Part shown: positions 33,854 through 42,460 of the stretch, one piece after another
How positions within the stretch are numbered: position 1 is the stretch's first letter
Layout: each line of letters begins with the position of its first letter
Assembly (NCBI RefSeq): GCF_003024385.1
Contig: NZ_PVZN01000014.1
Span: 1-64,000 of the forward strand
Direction: 5' to 3'
Length of the DNA: 64,000 nucleotides
Source: Pseudomonas sp. BBP2017
GTDB lineage: Bacteria > Pseudomonadota > Gammaproteobacteria > Pseudomonadales > Pseudomonadaceae
Position numbers and translations under genes: made by a program
Notes under the pieces: model-generated
The model's database searches: none
Told to the model about the DNA's origin: nothing
The model's input: only the letters and a program-made list of their open reading frames with translations

Positions 33854-35266
33854 TCAGCGGTTCAAAGGCGCGACAAAACGGCTGTGGGCAACACTGGAAA
33901 TACCCGGTTGGTCGCTGTCGCTGATTTCGAAAGCGATTTCCTGGGAGCTGCTTTGCGGCTGTTCGGCAAACATCGCCACCGATACCGGCATCTCGCTCAT
34001 CTCACCCGCATCCAGGGTGAGCTCGGTCTTGCCGTGCAACTGGAAGCCCTCGGCGTCCACCAGGCGCAAGCGATAATGCTGCGCTTGCTGGGTCTTGTTG
34101 ATGACCTTGAGGGTGTAAATGTTTTCGATCTGGCCCAGGTTGTTCTCGCGGAACAGGCCACGGTCCTTGATCACGTCCATCGACACCATTGGTCGTTGCT
34201 GCAGGGCGATGACCAGGGCACCGATCATCACCACCAGCACGGTGAGGTAACCGAGCAGGCGTGGGCGCAACCAGTTGGTCTTGCCGCCTTGCAGGTTGTG
34301 TTCGGACTTGTAGCCAACCAGGCCGCGGGCATAGCCCATCTTGTCCATGATCGAGTCACAGGCGTCGATGCAGGCAGCGCAGCCGATGCATTCCATCTGC
34401 AGGCCGTCACGGATATCGATACCGGTCGGGCAGACCTGCACACACATCTGGCAGTCGATGCAATCGCCCAGGCCTTTGGCCTTGTAGTCGCTGTCTTTCT
34501 TGCGTGGGCCGCGGGACTCACCGCGCGCCGGGTCGTAGGCGATGGCCAGGGTGTCTTTGTCGAACATCACACTCTGGAAACGGGCATACGGGCACATGTG
34601 CATGCACACCGCCTCACGCAACCAGCCGGCATTGATGTAGGTGGCGCCGGTGAAGAACAGGATCCAGAACAGGCTGACGCCGCCCAGCTGCAAGGTGAAG
34701 AGTTCTTCGGTCAGCGGCCGGATTGGGGTGAAGTAACCGACGAAAGTCAGGCCGGTGAGCAGACTGATGGCCAGCCACAGGGTGTGTTTGGCCGAGCGCC
34801 GGGCCAGTTTGTTCAGGCTCCAGGGCGCGGCACTGAGTTTGATGCGCTGGTTGCGATCCCCTTCTGTGACTTTTTCGCACCACATGAAGATCCACGTCCA
34901 GGAGCTTTGTGGGCAGGTGTAACCGCACCAGACCCGCCCGGCAAACACGGTGATGGCGAACAGGCCGAAGGCGCAGATGATCAGCAGCGCCGACAAGAGA
35001 ATGAAGTCTTGCGGCCAGAAGGTTGCACCGAAAATGTGGAACTTGCTGTCAGCCAGGTCCCATAGCACGGCCTGGCGGCCATTCCAGTTCAGCCAGGCGG
35101 TGCCGAAGAACAGCAGAAACAGAAAGCCCGCGCCACCCAGGCGCAGGTTACGAAAAAAGCCGGTGAAGCTGCGGGTGTGGATCTGTCTGTCGCTGCTGGC
35201 GGTCTTCTTCTTGGTGGTGGAAGGCTCGGCAATTTCAACGATCTGGACGGGAATTCTATCGCTCAT
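33854..35266 (-). CDS. ccoG: cytochrome c oxidase accessory protein CcoG
   Basis: 470 residues, polyferredoxin membrane protein needed for copper reduction/assembly of cbb3 oxidase. Several membrane spans (about 38-58, 85-110, 160-180, 195-215, 340-360). Cys motifs VWCGYTCPQ and MHMCPYARFQSVMFD, and two 4Fe-4S sets in CIDCQMCVQVCPTGIDIRDG and ECIGCAACIDACDS. A C-terminal Ig-like domain follows. In most pseudomonads ccoG follows ccoNOQP; here no oxidase or ccoHIS genes are adjacent, so it is a solo copy. Confidence 0.94.
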   Translation of the reverse strand: MSDRIPVQIVEIAEPSTTKKKTASSDRQIHTRSFTGFFRNLRLGGAGFLFLLFFGTAWLNWNGRQAVLWDLADSKFHIFGATFWPQDFILLSALLIICAFGLFAITVFAGRVWCGYTCPQSSWTWIFMWCEKVTEGDRNQRIKLSAAPWSLNKLARRSAKHTLWLAISLLTGLTFVGYFTPIRPLTEELFTLQLGGVSLFWILFFTGATYINAGWLREAVCMHMCPYARFQSVMFDKDTLAIAYDPARGESRGPRKKDSDYKAKGLGDCIDCQMCVQVCPTGIDIRDGLQMECIGCAACIDACDSIMDKMGYARGLVGYKSEHNLQGGKTNWLRPRLLGYLTVLVVMIGALVIALQQRPMVSMDVIKDRGLFRENNLGQIENIYTLKVINKTQQAQHYRLRLVDAEGFQLHGKTELTLDAGEMSEMPVSVAMFAEQPQSSSQEIAFEISDSDQPGISSVAHSRFVAPLNR

Positions 35267-35559
35267 GGTTCGTCGCTCATCAGGCCTCGATCAGGCCAGA
35301 ACACTATGGCGCCCCATCTGTTTGCATAACAGGCTCAGATATTTAGATAAAAACCGTATCAGATTTCTTGCTGTAACCCTGCGGGCCCCAGATTATCGAG
35401 CCTTGCTCGGTGGTCTTCAGGTGCCTGCGACCATCCACCGCACCTGCTACAGTCAGGCATCGGCGTGTGCTTCGCTGATTGGCAAGCGTTGGCCGGCCAG
35501 TTCGGCCACGGACATGCGCAGGTTCGAGAAGGACGATGAAGGAAAAAGCGAGGAGGGCA
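35267..35559. other. gap without a supported gene between ccoG and crcY
   Basis: About 290 bases. Several short open frames exist on both strands but none has a family match, convincing ribosome site or signal peptide consistent with its frame. The part nearest ccoG (35267-35350) is AT-richer and presumably carries the ccoG promoter. Nothing else is seen. Confidence 0.5.
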
Positions 35560-35926
35560 GGAAGCACTGAGGGGAGCCGAAGCTCCCCTCAAAGATTGTT
35601 GCGTGCTCTTTTTTTGTTATTGGAGGGCGGCCTGTTGTTGTTTTTGGCGACCGTTGCCTCTTATCACTGGCGATCCCCATCCGGGATCAAGAGCAAACGT
35701 ATTTTTTTGAGCGCTGATCTACTCTCATCATTGCTGATCCAACCGTGACCTTCGCTACCTTGGGGTAGTTTTATTATTTTGTGTCAGGTTGCGGGGGCGA
35801 ACCCCGGAAAAGTACATCTTCTCCAAAAAAATCTGTTAGCTGCGTCTCTGCCGTGTTGTTCTTGTTATGTCAGAGTCGTTACGTCTTATTCTTATTGGGT
35901 GTGTCGCACTTTTTATTGTTCTTGTA
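35560..35926 (-). ncRNA. crcY: CrcY small RNA (Crc/Hfq-sequestering catabolite-repression regulator)
   Basis: On the minus strand this about 360-base stretch carries seven A-rich AAnAAnAA stretches, the Hfq/Crc 'CA' motif (plus-strand positions near 35609-35621, 35635-35645, 35702-35708, 35769-35780, 35856-35866, 35886-35896, 35910-35923). It ends in a 12-bp stem with a UUCG loop. Size, motif count and position beside mvaB match P. putida CrcY as remembered (about 370 bases next to the HMG-CoA lyase gene). CrcY and CrcZ titrate the Hfq-Crc complex off target mRNAs and relieve carbon catabolite repression. A full sigma-54 promoter with IHF and activator sites lies directly upstream. The 5' end is placed 12 bases after the -12 element; the 3' end is approximate. 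Confidence 0.87.
35568..35591 (-). terminator. crcY terminator hairpin
   Basis: TGAGGGGAGC / GCTCCCCTCA (35568-35577 with 35582-35591) closing a loop that reads TTCG on the minus strand, the extra-stable C(UUCG)G tetraloop. The reverse orientation would give CGAA, which favours minus-strand transcription. The tail is only moderately T-rich. Confidence 0.75.
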
Positions 35927-35936
35927 CCAAAGATAT

Positions 35937-35952
35937 AGCAGGTGTCGTGCCA
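35937..35952 (-). promoter_or_regulatory. sigma-54 promoter of crcY
   Basis: Minus strand reads TGGCACG-ACAC-CTGCT, against the consensus TGGCACG-N4-TTGCW: both invariant GG and GC are present with exact spacing and only one consensus mismatch. CrcZ/CrcY transcription is known to require RpoN and the activator CbrB. Confidence 0.88.
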
Positions 35953-35971
35953 ACTTTTTAAAACTCAATAA

Positions 35972-35984
35972 AATCAATGGCTTG
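35972..35984. promoter_or_regulatory. IHF consensus site in the crcY promoter
   Basis: AATCAATGGCTTG matches WATCAANNNNTTR at every fixed position. It lies between the sigma-54 promoter and the upstream repeats, where IHF bends DNA to bring an enhancer-bound activator to RpoN polymerase. Confidence 0.7.
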
Positions 35985-36033
35985 CATGTTTTCCGGGAAA
36001 AACGGGCCGGGGGATTCTGTCGATTTGTTTCCG

Positions 36034-36102
36034 TGTTACCCGGAATTTCCCTGAAAAGTGCGGGAGCGGTAACACCCAGACGCAGATCCGGCTGTTACCG
36101 CT
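36034..36102. promoter_or_regulatory. upstream activator sites (probable CbrB sites) of crcY
   Basis: A perfect 10-base inverted repeat AGCGGTAACA (36065-36074) / TGTTACCGCT (36093-36102), plus a third TGTTACC copy at 36034-36040. They are about 110-175 bases upstream of the inferred crcY start, the normal enhancer distance. The arms end just inside the mvaB 3' boundary. Assignment to CbrB rests on the known control of CrcY, not on a tested motif. Confidence 0.7.
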
Positions 36103-36107
36103 TGTGT

Positions 36108-37007
36108 TTACTGTGCGTGACGGGCGCGTGCCACCCGCGACCCACTGGCGCGGCCGAGTACTTCACTGATACGCAAGCCCGCAGCAATCAAGCGCTCCAG
36201 GTCGATACCGGTGTTGATACCCAGGCCCTGGAGCATGTACAGCACGTCTTCACTGGCAACGTTACCGCTGGCGCCCTTGGCATAGGGGCAGCCGCCAAGG
36301 CCGGCAACAGAGCTGTCGAACACACTGATGCCTTCGAGCAGGCTGGCATAGACGTTGGCCAGGGCCTGGCCGTAGGTGTCATGGAAGTGACCGGCCAGTT
36401 GGGCCCGGGGCACTTGGGCACCGACCACTTCGAACAGGCGCCGGGTCGCCCCGGGGGTGCCGGTGCCGATGGTGTCGCCCAACGACACTTCATAACAGCC
36501 CATGTCGTGCAGCTCGCGGGCCACCGGGGCGACTTGTTCGGCGCTGATCGTGCCTTCATAAGGGCAGCCCAGGACGCAGGAGACATAGCCCCGCACCCGC
36601 ACCCCGTGCTGGCGCGCCGCTTCCATGATCGGCACGAAGCGCTGCAGGCTGTCGCTGATCGAGCAATTGATATTGCGCTGGGAGAACGCCTCGGAGGCTG
36701 CAGCGAACACGGCCACCTCCTTGACCCCGGCCGCCAGCGCATCTTCGAAACCACGCAGGTTCGGCGCCAGGGCAGCATAGGTGACACCCGATTTTTGCTT
36801 GATGTTGGCAAACACCTCGGCGGAGCCGGCCATCTGTGGTACCCACTTGGGCGAAACGAAGCTGCCCACTTCTATATAGGACAGGCCTGCCGCACTCAGG
36901 TCATCGACCAGGCGGACCTTGTCGGCCACGCTGATGGGCTGGGCTTCATTCTGTAGGCCGTCGCGCGGGCCAACTTCGACCAGGCGGACTGTTTCAGGCA
37001 ATGACAT
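36108..37007 (-). CDS. mvaB: hydroxymethylglutaryl-CoA lyase
   Basis: 299 residues, HMGL TIM-barrel enzyme splitting HMG-CoA to acetyl-CoA and acetoacetate, last step of leucine catabolism. Seen: VEVGPRDGLQNE (catalytic Arg/Asp), EVGSFVSPKWVPQMAG, CVLGCPYEGTISAEQV, SLGDTIGTGTPG, AGHFHDTYGQALAN and the catalytic-Cys loop GLGGCPYAKGASGN. It lies 18 bases after the MerR-type gene. The liuABCD genes that normally lie between liuR and this gene are absent, a layout that I recall for P. putida. Confidence 0.96.
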   Translation of the reverse strand: MSLPETVRLVEVGPRDGLQNEAQPISVADKVRLVDDLSAAGLSYIEVGSFVSPKWVPQMAGSAEVFANIKQKSGVTYAALAPNLRGFEDALAAGVKEVAVFAAASEAFSQRNINCSISDSLQRFVPIMEAARQHGVRVRGYVSCVLGCPYEGTISAEQVAPVARELHDMGCYEVSLGDTIGTGTPGATRRLFEVVGAQVPRAQLAGHFHDTYGQALANVYASLLEGISVFDSSVAGLGGCPYAKGASGNVASEDVLYMLQGLGINTGIDLERLIAAGLRISEVLGRASGSRVARARHAQ

Positions 37008-37025
37008 GGCGCGATTCCTCAGGGC

Positions 37026-37427
37026 TCAATGGCTGTTTTTCTGATTGTTCAAGGTGGCGGCCAGCGCTTGTTCGCAGCGCTCTTCGGCGGTGTCCAGTTC
37101 CAGCTGCATTTGCTGGATATCGAGCAGTTGCTGTTCGAGCTGGGCGCGGCGTTCGGCGATTTTCGCCAGCATGCTGTGCAACTGTTTCAGGTTGCCGCTG
37201 GTCGGGTCGTAGAGCTCGATCAATTCGCGGCACTCGGCCAGCGAGAAGCCGATGCGCTTGCCGCGCAGAATCAGTTTCAGGCTGACCTTGTCGCGGGCCG
37301 AATAGACACGCTCAAGGCCCCGGCGCTCGGGGCTGAGCAAGCCCTGCTCCTCATAGAAGCGGATGGCACGGGTGGTGATGTCCAGCTCGCGGGACAGGTC
37401 GGAGATGCTGTAGGTCTGGCTGCTCAT
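37026..37427 (-). CDS. liuR: MerR-family regulator LiuR
   Basis: 133 residues: N-terminal MerR winged helix (TYSISDLSRELDITTRAIRF, EEQGLLSPERRGLERVYSAR) and a coiled-coil dimer helix (about 75-125, LAKIAERRAQLEQQLLDIQQ). There are no metal-binding cysteines in the dimer region, as expected for LiuR, which senses branched-chain or isoprenoid catabolism. It is the first gene of the unit with mvaB. A perfect palindrome 43 bases upstream is its likely operator. Confidence 0.88.
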   Translation of the reverse strand: MSSQTYSISDLSRELDITTRAIRFYEEQGLLSPERRGLERVYSARDKVSLKLILRGKRIGFSLAECRELIELYDPTSGNLKQLHSMLAKIAERRAQLEQQLLDIQQMQLELDTAEERCEQALAATLNNQKNSH

Positions 37428-37469
37428 GGTCAGGCTCGGGATAAGGGCATGAGCTAACCTAATGGCAGG

Positions 37470-37485
37470 TTGACGTATACGTCAA
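37470..37485. promoter_or_regulatory. LiuR-type operator palindrome
   Basis: TTGACGTATACGTCAA is a perfect 16-base palindrome at 43-58 bases before the liuR start. Its GACGT/ACGTC halves and position match MerR-family autoregulation. It also lies within 20 bases of the LysR stop, so it is not coding. Confidence 0.75.
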
Positions 37486-37501
37486 GCGCTGTGGGGCAAG
37501 C

Positions 37502-38425
37502 CTATGCCTGTGCCCGCTCGTCCTGTGCCACCACCGTCTGACACAACTCGATGATCTGCTCGCGCATCCAGCGGTTGGCCGGGTCCTGATCGGTGCTTTC
37601 ATGCCAGTACAGGTGGGTTTCCAGCGGTGGCACGTCGTTGACCGGCAGGCTCAGATAGTTGAGCTGGTGGCGGCGGGCGAAGCGCTCTGGCACGGTCATG
37701 ACCATGTCGGTCTGTTGCAGCACCTGCGAGGCCATCAGGTAATGCTGCGAACGCAGGGCGATCTTGCGCTGTACGCCCATCTTGCCCAGGGCCAGATCGA
37801 CATAACCCAGGCCGTTGCGGCGGCTGGAGATATGAATGTGGGTCAACCCCAGGTACTCGTCCAGGCTGAGTTTGTCTTTGGCCATCGGGTGGCCCTGGCG
37901 CAAGGCGCAGACGTACTGATCCTGCATGAGCTTGACGTGGCGCACCTGCGGGTCGGTGTTGAGCGGGGCATCGACGGCAAAATCCAGGCGCCCGGCAGCC
38001 AGCTCCTTGGTGGTTTCACGGCGCTTGCAGAGAAAGCTCTCGATGATCACCGCTGGGGCCAGGCGGCGTAGGCGCTGGAACAGCGGCGGCAGAATCACCG
38101 CCTCAGTGAGGTCGGTCATGCTGATGCGAAAGGTCTTGTTCGCCTGCAAGGGATTGAAGATGCGACTTTCCTGCACCGAAACGCGTAACAGCGACAGGGC
38201 GTTGCGCACCGGGCCGATGATGTTCTGCGCCATGGGCGTGGGCACCATGCCTTGCGCGGTGCGTACGAACAGCGGGTCGTTGAAGGTCTCGCGCAGCCGC
38301 GCCAGGGCGTTGGACACCGCAGGCTGGGTGATGCCGACGATCTGCCCAGCGCGGGTCAGGTTGGCTTCGGTGTAGATGGCATCGAAGACGATGAACAGAT
38401 TCAGATCGACCTTGCTCAGGTTCAT
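37502..38425 (-). CDS. LysR-family transcriptional regulator
   Basis: 307 residues of the NodD/NahR/LeuO-like branch: VDLNLFIVFDAIYTEANLTR, then ITQPAVSNALARLRETFNDP and LFVRTAQGMVPTPMAQNI at the N-terminus, effector domain about 95-300. Divergent from an acyl-CoA dehydrogenase (138 bases between starts) that it probably controls. Downstream lies the liuR-mvaB unit on the same strand, with a separate promoter. Confidence 0.9.
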   Translation of the reverse strand: MNLSKVDLNLFIVFDAIYTEANLTRAGQIVGITQPAVSNALARLRETFNDPLFVRTAQGMVPTPMAQNIIGPVRNALSLLRVSVQESRIFNPLQANKTFRISMTDLTEAVILPPLFQRLRRLAPAVIIESFLCKRRETTKELAAGRLDFAVDAPLNTDPQVRHVKLMQDQYVCALRQGHPMAKDKLSLDEYLGLTHIHISSRRNGLGYVDLALGKMGVQRKIALRSQHYLMASQVLQQTDMVMTVPERFARRHQLNYLSLPVNDVPPLETHLYWHESTDQDPANRWMREQIIELCQTVVAQDERAQA

Positions 38426-38563
38426 GGGCGCTGCTCTTGTTGGTGTTATGGGGCAATCATATATTGGTTATGAATGTTTATACACGCCGAGAATAGGCTA
38501 GGTGGATTTTGCTCACTGATCTAGGCTCTTCATCAGATCCTCTTTCCACTGAAGGTACTGCCC

Positions 38564-39793
<1,230 letters not shown>

Positions 39794-39809
39794 TTCGCAC
39801 GCCATGGAT

Positions 39810-39835
39810 ATCAGGCCCGCCGATGCGGGCCTGAT
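39810..39835. terminator. bidirectional terminator between acyl-CoA dehydrogenase and terC-like gene
   Basis: Perfect 11-bp stem ATCAGGCCCGC / GCGGGCCTGAT (39810-39820 with 39825-39835, loop CGAT), just after the dehydrogenase stop and abutting the convergent TerC stop. The plus-strand tail is TCATTTG. Confidence 0.75.
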
Positions 39836-40843
39836 TCATTTGTGGCTGCCGGAGTTTGCAGGATGTTGTGGCTGGTCACGCGTCTTGAACAGTGACAACA
39901 GCACGCCGCCGCTCAACAAACCCACCGTCACACCCAGCGACAGCAATGCCGGTACCGCGCCAATCAGGCCGTGATAGAAGATCTTGCTACCGATAAAGAT
40001 CAGCACCAGGGCCAGGGCGTACTTGAGATAGACAAAGCGATGCATCAGTGCCGCCAAGGCGAAATACAGTGCACGCAGGCCAAGGATTGCGAAGATATTC
40101 GAGGTGTAGACGATGAACGGGTCCTGGGTGATGGCGAAGATGGCCGGCACGCTGTCTACGGCAAACACCAGATCGGCCAGTTCGATCAACACCAAGGCCA
40201 GGAACAACGGGGTGGCGTACAGTCCGGCCTTGTTCTGCCTGGCAGCCTTGAGGCGCACGAAAAAGCGCGGGCCATACAGGTCGTCGGTGACGCGCAAATG
40301 ACGGCGCACAAACTTGAGTGCAGGGTTGTTGGCCAGGTCCGGGTGAGCCTCCTGGCGGGAAAACAGCATCTTGACTCCGGTAACCAGCAAGAAGGCACCG
40401 AACACATAGAGGACCCAGGCGAACTCCTGGACCAGAGCACTGCCGATGCCAATCATGATCGCCCGCAACACCACCACGCCGAGGATGCCCCAGAATAATA
40501 CCCGGTGCTGGTAAACGCGGGGAATGGCGAAGTAGCTGAAGATCATCGCCATGACGAAGATATTGTCCATGGACAACGATTGCTCGACCAGAAAGCCGGT
40601 GTAGAACTCCAAGGCACGTTGCGCGCCCAGTTCCATCCAGATCCACCCGCCAAACAGCACACCGACACTGAAATAGCCAGCGTACAGCAGCAGGCTTTCG
40701 CGCATTTCGATTTCGTGGGCCTTGCGGTGTAACACGCCCAGGTCCAGCATCAGCAGGGTCAGGACAATGCCAATGAATGCCAGCCAGAACCAGGCGCTGG
40801 TACCGAGAACGTCGCTTTCGAGAAATACTAGTAGAGCCGCCAT
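39836..40843 (-). CDS. TerC/Alx-family integral membrane protein
   Basis: 335 residues with about nine membrane helices. TerC signatures: FWLAFIGIVLTLLMLDLGVL, EQSLSMDNIFVMAMIFSYFA, LVLIELADLVFAVDSVPAI and FAITQDPFIVYTSNIFAILG, whose acidic residues are thought to bind Mn2+. Family members export manganese at high pH (Alx) or assist metalation of exoenzymes. The ATG at 40843 has AAGGAGG six bases upstream and is chosen over earlier in-frame starts. It is preceded by a 130-base leader rich in stem-loops. Confidence 0.9.
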   Translation of the reverse strand: MAALLVFLESDVLGTSAWFWLAFIGIVLTLLMLDLGVLHRKAHEIEMRESLLLYAGYFSVGVLFGGWIWMELGAQRALEFYTGFLVEQSLSMDNIFVMAMIFSYFAIPRVYQHRVLFWGILGVVVLRAIMIGIGSALVQEFAWVLYVFGAFLLVTGVKMLFSRQEAHPDLANNPALKFVRRHLRVTDDLYGPRFFVRLKAARQNKAGLYATPLFLALVLIELADLVFAVDSVPAIFAITQDPFIVYTSNIFAILGLRALYFALAALMHRFVYLKYALALVLIFIGSKIFYHGLIGAVPALLSLGVTVGLLSGGVLLSLFKTRDQPQHPANSGSHK

Positions 40844-40985
40844 GCGCCCCTCCTTGATTGTCGACGTTGCCATAGGCAACAGTGACTCCGACATGGCGGC
40901 TTGGCAGCCGTCAGAGGGGCCCGGCGTCAATAATCAAAGCCTAGCTGTGGAGAGCACTGACGCCCAGTCGGCGCTGTTACAAATA
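40844..40985 (-). other. structured leader of the terC-like gene
   Basis: Stem-loops visible: GTTGCC-ATA-GGCAAC (40866-40880), CGGCT-TGGC-AGCCG within 40890-40912, and a longer GGCGTCA/TGACGCC pairing (40923-40929 with 40958-40964). E. coli alx has a pH/Mn-responsive leader of the yybP-ykoY class; I could not find that class's conserved core here, so the leader is only a candidate regulatory RNA. Confidence 0.35.
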
Positions 40986-41008
40986 ATTGCGCGGGCTGTT
41001 ACGGGCAG

Positions 41009-42331
41009 TCAATAGACCCAGACTTCAACCCGCCGGTTGCGGATGCGGCCTTCTTCGGCGGTGTTGGCGGCTACCGGCAGTTCGTCGCCCAGGCCGATGA
41101 TTTCGCGCAGGGTCACGCCCTCCTTGACCAGTTCCCGGCGCACGGCCATGGCACGCAGGCGCGAAAGCAGGGCAGCGCGCTCGGGATCGTGCTTGGCATC
41201 GCCAAATCCGACCAGCACAGCACCTTGTTCGAGCTTGTTGTGCTGACGCAGGAATTCAACCACCCGCTGCACATCACGCAGCGCCTTGTTGTCCAGGCTG
41301 GCATTGCCCTCCTGGAAGCGGAAATTAACCGACAGGCGCTGGGCGTTGCGCGCCAGGGTCCGATAGGACAACGGCATGTTGTCGGCGGGAGGTACCTTGA
41401 CGGCTTGAACCTGCTGCCCGACAAACCCGTTACTGCTGACGATCGCCTGCCCTTTAGGGCTCTGGGTAAACTCCACCAATGCCCGGGCCCAAGGCGTAGC
41501 CTGGGTGGGAGGCAGATAAAAGTACAAGCGCCGTGACAGCGGATAGTCTTCACTGGCCACCAGCGCCGGGCTCGGCAGCATCGGCCGCGAGGCGCCATCG
41601 GCAATCGCCAGTACCTTGGCCCCATGTACCGAAGCCAGGCTGGCGAAGCCTATGGCCTGACGGTCCGCCAGGACCTCCCGGGCCAGTTGCTCGCCGGATT
41701 CGAAGCGCCGGGCCGTGGTGGCCAGCGGCCGCCCGGTGGCATCGAGCACCAGCGCTTTGAAGGTTTCGAAGGTGCCCGAGCGGTCATCCCGGGCGTACAG
41801 GTGAATTGGCCCGTTGCCCAGTCCCAACTCCTGCCAAGTAGTGATCCGCCCGGCAAAGATCTGCGCCAATTGCGCGGTACTCAACTGTGGCAGCGGGTTG
41901 TCGGGGTGGACGATCACGGCGACGCCGTCCAGGCCGATGACCTGTTCGGCAGCGGCGCTGTTCAGGTCGCCGAGTGCCTGAAGTTCGCTCAGCTCACTGA
42001 CCTTGATCGGGCGCGAGGCAGCGGCCAGTTCGGCCTGTCCGGTTTTGAGTGCGGCAAAACCGGTGCTGGAGCCGTGGGCGGCGATGTCGATGCGCAAGGG
42101 CTGGCCATGGGCATCCCGGGCGTTGACCTGGATTTCGTTGGCAGTGCTGGCCGTTACGATTGATATATGGCTGGCGCCTTGAGCTTCCAGCATACCCTTG
42201 ACCAACGCTGGCGCCAGCGCCGCGCCAATAGTATTCGAGCCCTGGATACGGAGTTGAGTCGAGGTGTCAGGGGCTGCCTGAGCATAGAGCGCAAGCAGGC
42301 ACAGCAGAATCAGGCTGAGGTGGCGGAACAT
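41009..42331 (-). CDS. PstS-like substrate-binding domain fused to OmpA C-terminal domain
   Basis: 440 residues. A signal peptide (MFRHLSLILLCLLALYAQA) is followed by a phosphate-binding-protein-like domain (about 22-290). It has LRIQGSNTIGAALAPALVKG, GSSTGFAALKTGQAELAAAS and DRSGTFETFKAL, the PstS-type anion loops. A C-terminal OmpA/MotB peptidoglycan-binding domain (about 320-440) has VVEFLRQHNKLEQGAVLVGF and the family end RIRNRRVEVWVY. The product would be periplasmic and tethered to peptidoglycan, so more likely a sensor or scavenger than a free ABC-binding protein. A TTG at 42418 is rejected because the signal peptide begins at 42331. Confidence 0.88.
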   Translation of the reverse strand: MFRHLSLILLCLLALYAQAAPDTSTQLRIQGSNTIGAALAPALVKGMLEAQGASHISIVTASTANEIQVNARDAHGQPLRIDIAAHGSSTGFAALKTGQAELAAASRPIKVSELSELQALGDLNSAAAEQVIGLDGVAVIVHPDNPLPQLSTAQLAQIFAGRITTWQELGLGNGPIHLYARDDRSGTFETFKALVLDATGRPLATTARRFESGEQLAREVLADRQAIGFASLASVHGAKVLAIADGASRPMLPSPALVASEDYPLSRRLYFYLPPTQATPWARALVEFTQSPKGQAIVSSNGFVGQQVQAVKVPPADNMPLSYRTLARNAQRLSVNFRFQEGNASLDNKALRDVQRVVEFLRQHNKLEQGAVLVGFGDAKHDPERAALLSRLRAMAVRRELVKEGVTLREIIGLGDELPVAANTAEEGRIRNRRVEVWVY

Positions 42332-42460
42332 GCCGGCAGGCACTCTTCGGGCAAAGGATTTGCCGCAGATTAAGACGGTTGGATGACCGTAATGTGACAG
42401 CGCCTGATCGCTGGGCAAACCCCCATAGTGAGAGCGGGCTTGCCCAGCGAAAAGTCAGTG

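Noticed and set aside
35343..35567. Small minus-strand open frame starting MLPALLAFSFIVLLE after the crcY terminator
   Set aside because: Hydrophobic start but no ribosome site, overlaps the terminator tail, and the rest resembles nothing; two other frames are equally open.
40844..40985. yybP-ykoY riboswitch before the terC-like gene
   Set aside because: Stems are present but the conserved core of that riboswitch was not found.
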